Origin: Erpobdella octoculata
Lineage: Eukaryota > Annelida > Clitellata > Hirudinida > Erpobdellidae
DNA: 64,000 nucleotides
NCBI GenBank assembly: GCA_963978895.1
Contig: OZ022244.1
Coordinates: forward strand, 21,644,492 to 21,708,491
Direction: 5' to 3'
Shown here in pieces: positions 58,246 through 64,000 of this stretch. The notes beneath the pieces are model-generated. The model searched no databases and was not told where the DNA came from. It was given only the letters and a program-made list of their open reading frames with translations. Numbering within the stretch: the first letter of the stretch is position 1; every line of letters starts with the position of its first letter. Both the position numbers and the translations under genes were made by a program.

Positions 58246-59637
58246 ATGGTATGTTTGAATTATTAATATAAAGTGTGTTTTAACCAAATAAATAATTTTT
58301 ACGATTTGGTATATAATAATAGGGAAACGTACAAACTCCAGCTCCGTCCGACCAGCAAATAACGTTGGGCCTCTCTAACGGCTGTGAGTCTGATGCAGTT
58401 TAAAAAGCAAATTTTAAATTTTGTTAAAAAAATTACTAGTAATCTCTTATTATAGTGTCATGAGTCAATTTTGGAGGTAATACGGGGGGCATTCACAAAC
58501 TAATTATTGCTAGGCTTGCAGGCTAGGCGATGAAAATAGCCCAGCCGTTACACTAGGACTGACTTAAGTTGACTAGGATGAAATTACTTATTTATGATAA
58601 ATTCGTTAATGCTGTCATTGAAAATTTACATCACTTGTGTTGTTCATAAATCTACATTATTCTTTATCTAGTTACCGACGATGAACTGAAAAAGCTGGCA
58701 GAAAAATTTACAAAACTAGATCAAAACCGAGATGGGGTCATAAGCAGAGACGAAATTTTGTCTGTCCCAGGCTTGGAGACCAATCCACTGATAGATCGTC
58801 TCATTGAGTTATTTGACACTGACCGCAATGGAACAATTGATTTCAATGGTGCTGACCTTAATAAGTTTATAAATAATTTTAAATCTTTAATGAAAAATTG
58901 TCAAACAAATTTAAAAAATATGCTGATCATATTTAGAACTATAAATAATGCAACATCAAATAATACATTTTAGAATTCATCAATGGCATGTCAAGAATCA
59001 GCATGAAGGGAGATGCTGCCTCAAAACTACAATGCAAGTATATATCTAAATTAATCTAAAAAAATTAATTTAACCATTACAGAATTGATCAGCATCTCGT
59101 AATTCGAAAATTAAATTATTTTATTATGAGCCACAAAACCACTTGTTTCATTCTGCTGTTTAACTCAGAATTGAGGCAACAACACTCACAATGTTCATAT
59201 AACCATACTAGTTTGTACCCACTTAAAATCAGTTGCATAGCTTTGGAGCCATCTATTTAAAATAGCCAAATTATCTAATGTTATATTCAATGCAATAATT
59301 AAAATGAGGATCTAAGTCTGTGTGACACCGATAATTTTTATTTGACAGTTGCCTTTTCCATCTATGACAGCGACAATGATGGCTTCATTACTAATGGAGA
59401 GCTGTTCAATAGACTAAAGACGCTCATCGGAAAGAATGTTGATGATGAAATGCTCCAGCAAATAGTTGACAAAACAATAGTATATAATGACAAAGATGGA
59501 GATGGCCGCATCAATTTGAAGGAGTTTACAGATGTGAGTCAGCTTATTGTCACAACCGAACATACATGTGACGACTAAAATATTTATTTTAAACTTTGCA
59601 GTGTGTAATGGGAACAGAGATGGTAAAGAATGCCTGA
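58246..59637 (+). CDS. Calcineurin subunit B-like EF-hand protein, 173 residues
   Basis: Six exons, all in frame: 58246-58248 (only ATG), 58323-58383, 58672-58848, 58974-59033, 59349-59533, 59602-59637. Four canonical EF-hand loops lie at about residues 38-49 ([12 protein letters not shown]), 70-81 ([12 protein letters not shown]), 107-118 ([12 protein letters not shown]) and 148-159 ([12 protein letters not shown]). [12 protein letters not shown] and LQQIVDKTI are calcineurin-B signatures, and length is near the usual 170. The [10 protein letters not shown] start is a likely N-myristoylation signal, as in calcineurin B. Divergence, especially in the N terminus and the short C terminus [11 protein letters not shown], leaves open a calcineurin-B paralogue. 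It would be the Ca2+-sensing regulatory subunit of the phosphatase. Intron 4 uses a GC-AG donor (T|GCAAGT). AATAAA is at 59723. Confidence 0.85.
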
Positions 59638-59722
59638 TAACCATTCTCTGACTGTTATGATACCTACTGTAACAGACTGACTGATATATTCAAATTTCAT
59701 AGAGCATCTTGTAAATCATTTC

Positions 59723-59728
59723 AATAAA
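59723..59728 (+). promoter_or_regulatory. AATAAA poly(A) signal, calcineurin-B-like gene
   Basis: 86 bases after the stop codon and 73 bases before the converging BORCS5 stop. Confidence 0.6.
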
Positions 59729-59800
59729 GCACAACATAAACATTAAAAAAAAACTAATAAAGAATAAAGTTTAGTATGACTGTTTGACTTCAACTGATAT

Positions 59801-60619
59801 TTAAGAACAATAGTTTGGATTTATTTTGCATGCAAATTGTTCAAGTTGTTCTTCTTCAGGAAGTACACAGTTTAACTTCTCGGCCATAGAAACAGCGTTT
59901 TCCAAAGTGTTGTGAATACGAGTCAGAGCCAGCAAAATTTCATTCACTTTTTGAATTTGTTCTGAATATTTTGCAAACTTGTTTCTTTTTTCTGTCAAGG
60001 AGGTGTATTGATTTAAAATTGTGGCTTCAATCTGCAGTACATAATAAAAGAAATGTTAAAACAGTACAATGAAAAATGTGCATGAACAAATAGCTTTGAC
60101 ACCGAACCTCCTTTACTTTTAAACCCAGAGAGTTCTGCTCTGAAACAACATTTTCTGAGCATACCCTCAAATGTTCTTGGTATCGAAAACACAAATCTGA
60201 TAAATTCTTAGAATTCAGTCGGTACGGCCTTAAATCAAGTTTGGGTGTGAAGTTGCCAGGTATTGTAGTGAGTGGGTAACAAACTGGAATACTTTCTAAA
60301 TATTTCAGCTGCTTGTCCTCAATTTCTTCTGAGACCCCTTCGGTAACTACAACAATTTTGCTGACCATCGGGCTTTTAGATGTTTTGTTCTTTATAAGAC
60401 GAGGTGAATTGGTGACTGATTCTGCGTTTTATTAAAAAAATATCTTTAAGTTTGAGTTTGAAAAATTCTAGTGAATCAAATATTTTATAAAACAAAAAGT
60501 TAAACATTTTAACATAACACAAAATGACAGTACCCACCTGTGGCTATGGGTTTACTGGTTGAACTGGAATTGAATGACCCAGCTTCAAAGCTGTCAGAAG
60601 AGCTCTGTTCGTTTCCCAT
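59801..60619 (-). CDS. BORCS5: BORCS5 (myrlysin), BORC lysosome-positioning subunit, 208 residues
   Basis: Three minus-strand exons, phases consistent: 60538-60619, 60108-60421, 59801-60031. MGNEQSSSDSFE gives the myristoylated N terminus that anchors BORC to lysosomes. The middle has KIVVVTEG and a conserved IPVCYPL segment. The core helix LCFRYQEHLRVCSENVVSEQ is the best family match. The last exon has RNKFAKYSEQIQKVNEILLA and LNCVLPEEEQLEQF, equivalent to the AKYAEQIQKVNE and LNSMLPEGERLE motifs of vertebrate BORCS5 (196 residues). BORC recruits Arl8 and kinesin to lysosomes. It converges tail to tail with the calcineurin-B-like gene. Confidence 0.92.
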
Positions 60620-61014
60620 TTTTTAAATATTCTATAAGCCAGAGTCTTTTTAGGAAACACCTGTTTCTGTTTATTTTTTGACGGAAAACGACGCCCAAAA
60701 TTTCACTGCGGTAAAGCTAGCAGACACTCGTAACACGGTGAAAAGCTTATGAAATGCACGGGGAAAGCTAGCAGACACTCAAATTATTTTATTTAAATAT
60801 AAAAAAGAAATATCGGTAATGTTAGACAATTAAATTTTAAAACTGATAGGGTTGAATTAAAAAACCGACAACAACAATTTGAAAAGATATTTGAGATTTA
60901 ATTTGCATTTACCATAAAGTAAACAAAAATGTACGGAACCACCAATGTTTTAGGAACTCATTTTCAGTTACTAAAACGTTTTATAAATAATTTTAAGCTT
61001 CTATTTTAACTTTA
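60620..61014. promoter_or_regulatory. BORCS5 upstream region with two satellite-like motifs
   Basis: GCTAGCAGACACTC occurs at 60716-60729 and 60767-60780, 51 bp apart. The TAGCAGACACTC core recurs once in each unit of the nearby 177-bp satellite. No TATA-like motif assigned. Confidence 0.5.
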
Positions 61015-62665
61015 TTTGTACTCTTACAACATATACAAAATTCAAAACTTAGAACCAAAGCGGACTCCTTACTGATTTACAACCGATGTTCCAGAACTTA
61101 TATCTCGGTAACTATTATTGTCAAATTTTTGATTTAAATTTTAAAATTCAGTTTAATCATGTATCAACAACGTATCAAAAATTCAGAAGCCGACAATTAC
61201 TTTTACTACCTAGCAGACACTCAGGTAGTAGACCCCTCTCTGATTTACGCTTTAACAACACCGATGTTGCAGAGCTAATATCTCGGTAACTATTATTGTG
61301 AAAATTTTTATTTAATTTTATAATTTAGTTCAATTATATTTTTACATAATATCAAAAATTCAGAAGCCGACAATTACTTTTACTACCTAGCAGACACTCA
61401 GGTAGTAGACCCCTCTCTGATTTACGCTTTAACAACACCGATATTGCAGAGCTAATATCTCGGTAACTATTATTGTGAAAATTTTTATTTAATTTTATAA
61501 TTTACTTCAATCATGTTGCTACAAAATATCAAAAATTCAGAAGCCGACAATTACTTTTACTACCTAGCAGACACTCAGGTAGTAGACCCCTCTCTGATTT
61601 ACGCTTTAACAACACCGATGTTGCAGTGCTAATATCTCGGTAACTATTATTGTGAAAATTTTTATTTAATTTTACAATTTACTTCAATCATGTTGCTACA
61701 AAATATCAAAAATTCAGAAGCCGACAATTACTTTTACTACCTAGCAGACACTCAGTTAGTAGACCCCTCTCTGATTTACGCTTTAACAACACCGATGTTG
61801 CAGAGCTAATATCTCGGTAACTACTATTGTGAAAATTTTTATTTAATTTTATAATTTATTTCAATCATGTTTCTACAAAATATCAAAAATTCAGAAGCCG
61901 ACAATTACTTTTACTACCTAGCAGACACTCAGTTAGTAGACCCCTCTCTGATTTACGCTTTAACAACACCGATGTTGCAGAGCTAATATCTCGGTAACTA
62001 TTATTGTGAAAATTTTTATTTAATTTTATAATTTATTTCAATCATGTTTCTACAAAATATCAAAAATTCAGAAGCCGACAATTACTTTTACTACCTAGCA
62101 GACACTCAGGTAGTAGACCCCTCTCTGATTTACGCTTTAACAACACCGATATTGCAGAGCTAATATCTCGGTAACTATTATTGTCAAATTTTTCATTTAA
62201 TTTTATAATTTAGTTCAATCATATTTTTACAAAATATCAAAAATTCAGAAGCCGACAATTACTTTTACTACCTAGCAGACACTCAGGTAGTAGACCCCTC
62301 TCTGATTTACGCTTTAACAACACCGATATTGCAGAGCTAATATCTCGGTAACTATTATTGTGAAAATTTTTCATTTAATTTTATAATTTAGTTCAATCAT
62401 GTTGCTACAAAATATCAAAAATTCAGAAGCCGACAATTACTTTTACTACCTAGCAGACACTCAGGTAGTAGACCCCTCTGATTTACGCTTTAACAACACC
62501 GATATTGCAGAGCTAATATCTCGGTAACTATTATTGTGAAAATTTTTATTTAATTTTATAATTTAGTTCAATCATGTTGCTACAAAATATCAAAAATTTA
62601 GAAGCCGACAATTACTTTTACTACCTAGCAGACACTCAGGTAGTAGACCCCTCTCTGATTTACGA
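61015..62665. repeat. 177-bp satellite, about nine copies
   Basis: The landmark CAGAAGCCGACAATTACTTT starts at 61184, 61361, 61538, 61715, 61892, 62069, 62246 and 62424, with a variant at 62599, so the period is 177 bp. The first unit (from about 61015) is diverged; the rest are highly similar. Each unit carries a dyad CTACCT...AGGTAG around TAGCAGACACTC and the string TAATATCTCGGTAACTATTA. No coding capacity. Confidence 0.97.
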
Positions 62666-62725
62666 TGAACACTAGATATATTTCTTGGAATAATATGTTA
62701 ATTAAATATTTATTTATTTATAACA

Positions 62726-62890
62726 CTAGCGGGGTATCCCTGCGTTAGCCGGGGTTTTTATGTTTTTCTATTGTTTTTCTAACTCGCTCCCATTTCCTTC
62801 CTCGCTTGCTTTCCGGTCCCGGTCGCTTTCCCGCCCCCGGTCGATTTTCCGCTCTCGCTTGCTCTCTCGTTCTCGGTCGCTTACCTCCAC
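62726..62890 (-). mobile_element. Helitron 3-prime end (CCGGG hairpin family)
   Basis: Minus-strand terminus CCGGCTAACGCAGGGATACC then CCGCTAG at 62726-62729, preceded by RERESD-type minisatellite sequence (CTTTCCCGCCCCCGGTCG on the plus strand). The 5-prime end is absent. Confidence 0.75.
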
Positions 62891-63092
62891 TGCCTACGAA
62901 TACCAAAGCTCAATTGCATTATTTCTCAAACAATAAGACATTGTACACCATGCAAAAAGTTGTGAATTTCTTTTAAAAAATAAACTTGAAGTAGTTTTAT
63001 GACAATAACAAGAAAATAGTTGTGAATGATAAAAGTTTTGTATCAATAAGACGCACAAATTCAAAAATAATATGAAATAAGAAAATATTATT

Positions 63093-63185
63093 AACAAAAA
63101 TATTTACAAAAATATTTACAAAAATATTTACAAAAATATTTACAAAAATATTTACAAAAACATTTACAAAAATATTTACAAAATT
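63093..63185. repeat. 12-bp tandem repeat AAAAATATTTAC
   Basis: About seven or eight copies, slightly degraded at the right end. Confidence 0.85.
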
Positions 63186-63309
63186 ATTAACAAAAATACT
63201 TAAGAGTTATTTACAGTTAGGATATTTACAAAAAATATTTCCAAGTTGATATCTATGATAGATTGTGTAGAACCCTAAAAAATATTTACAGTTATTTAGT
63301 TATAAAAAA

Positions 63310-63569
63310 AAAGTTGAACCAAATAAATGTATAAAAAGAAGAAGAACGAGACTTTACAATCTGTTGCATGGAGTTTAAAAATTATTACTAAGCGATACAT
63401 CTGGAAAATGGTATTATCGCTTTTGTGAAATTATTACTCAGCAATAATTAACCTCCGACAAACAATCTTTACAAGTATATAAAAAAAAGTTGAACAAAAT
63501 AAATATACAAAAAAGGAGAACGAGACTTTACAATCTGCTGTATGAAATTTAAAAATTATTAGTAAAAAT
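63310..63569. repeat. Duplicated pieces of the Ulp1-PHD gene tail
   Basis: AACGAGACTTTACAATCTG with flanking bases occurs at 63346 and 63521. CAAACAATCTTTACAAGTAT occurs at 63460 and 63591, so the minus strand reads YTCKDCLSEVNYC as well as YTCKDCLSDVRYC. A plus-strand stretch at 63402-63428 reads GKWYYRFCE, an inverted copy of the PHD segment GKWYHRFCE. Confidence 0.7.
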
Positions 63570-64000
63570 TCAGCAATATCTAACATCAGACAAACAATCT
63601 TTACAAGTATATTTTTTATTTTTAAACGCGGTATCTGGTATATTTTCACAAAAGCGATGGTACCATTTTCCACATGTATCGCATGAAATCATGTCTTCAT
63701 CATGATTTCCGTTATTTAAATAATTTAAATTGCATTTGCAATAAAGTTGGACCACTTTTTCATCGGGAGGTTCTTCTTCTTGTTTATGATAATCTTCCAT
63801 TTCGCAAAAAAACATATTATTAATGCTTTGGATTATTTTTGCCCTTAAGCTTTTCTGATTATATGAGGCTGTCGCCGGGTTCCTACCTGCTGCAAGAGTT
63901 GCAGCAAAAGCAACACTAAACGGTCCACAATCTGCTGAACCAACTTGTTGCTGTACCTTATGCTGTTTAATTGTTAATTCAGAATTCTTGAAATTTTTAT
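63570..64000 (-). CDS. Ulp1-like cysteine protease C terminus fused to a PHD finger (partial)
   Basis: Open from the right window edge to a stop at 63570, so the 5-prime part is outside the window. The first part reads QQQVGSADCGPFSVAFAATL, then RNPATASYNQKSLRAKI. The Q-G-DCG-F pattern is the catalytic-Cys block of Ulp1/C48 peptidases. After an acidic linker (KQEEEPPDEK) comes a C4HC3 PHD finger: YCKCN, DMISCDTCGKWYHRFCENIP and YTCKDC. A Met at 63815 is internal and need not be a start. Ulp1 proteases with PHD fingers are known from transposon-encoded proteins, so this is probably a mobile-element gene, but that is inference. Tail fragments duplicated nearby support it. Confidence 0.7.
   Translation of the reverse strand, partial: KNFKNSELTIKQHKVQQQVGSADCGPFSVAFAATLAAGRNPATASYNQKSLRAKIIQSINNMFFCEMEDYHKQEEEPPDEKVVQLYCKCNLNYLNNGNHDEDMISCDTCGKWYHRFCENIPDTAFKNKKYTCKDCLSDVRYC

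Overview
This is AT-rich nuclear DNA from an invertebrate animal. The evidence is multi-exon genes with GT-AG introns for animal families: a FMN-type formin, BORCS5/myrlysin, a reticulophagy regulator, a CD164-like sialomucin, a calcineurin-B-like EF-hand protein, Shaker-type K+ channel pieces and a THAP9-like P-element transposase. They sit among dense Helitron, hAT, LINE and satellite DNA. I cannot name the phylum from the sequence alone.

Layout. 1-11.55 kb is a satellite of 129-bp monomers with a multi-monomer higher-order organisation; it runs off the left edge. 11.55-20.3 kb is a transposon nest. It holds a Helitron Rep relic, at least seven Helitron 3-prime ends of two terminus families in both orientations, long (TA)n and (ACTG)n tracts, a LINE tail, a hAT relic, a tRNA-derived SINE, a hAT MITE nested in a Helitron with a perfect 8-bp target duplication, and one exon of a Kv1-like channel. 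21.5-25.1 kb is a 14-exon THAP9-like transposase gene carrying two frameshifting lesions. A truncated Kv T1 exon follows at 25.7 kb.

28.5-32.55 kb is a complete 8-exon ER-phagy receptor gene (RETREG/FAM134 type) with a piggyBac-like element in one intron. It converges on a small coiled-coil gene at 33.5-34.8 kb. 35.2-37.7 kb is a LINE relic hit by one hAT that was itself hit by a second hAT. 39.0-43.1 kb is a complete 3-exon CD164-like gene on the minus strand. 43.5-45.2 kb holds another hAT relic and a LINE tail.

46.9-57.3 kb is a complete 19-exon formin (about 1288 residues, minus strand). It is divergent from a calcineurin-B-like gene (58.2-59.6 kb, 173 residues), which converges on BORCS5 (59.8-60.6 kb, 208 residues). 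All three of these neighbouring proteins start with MG[NQ] N-myristoylation-type sequences. 61.0-62.7 kb is a second satellite (177-bp unit). The right end carries a Helitron end and a partial Ulp1-like protease joined to a PHD finger.

Exon models were built by hand from splice signals, reading-frame phase and family resemblance. For the complete genes every junction keeps frame. No database search was run. I see no operon-like or clearly novel multi-gene system. The most unusual signals are the satellite organisation, the Helitron Arg/Glu minisatellite frame, the 8-bp footprint in the THAP9-like gene and the duplicated splice acceptor in the RETREG gene.
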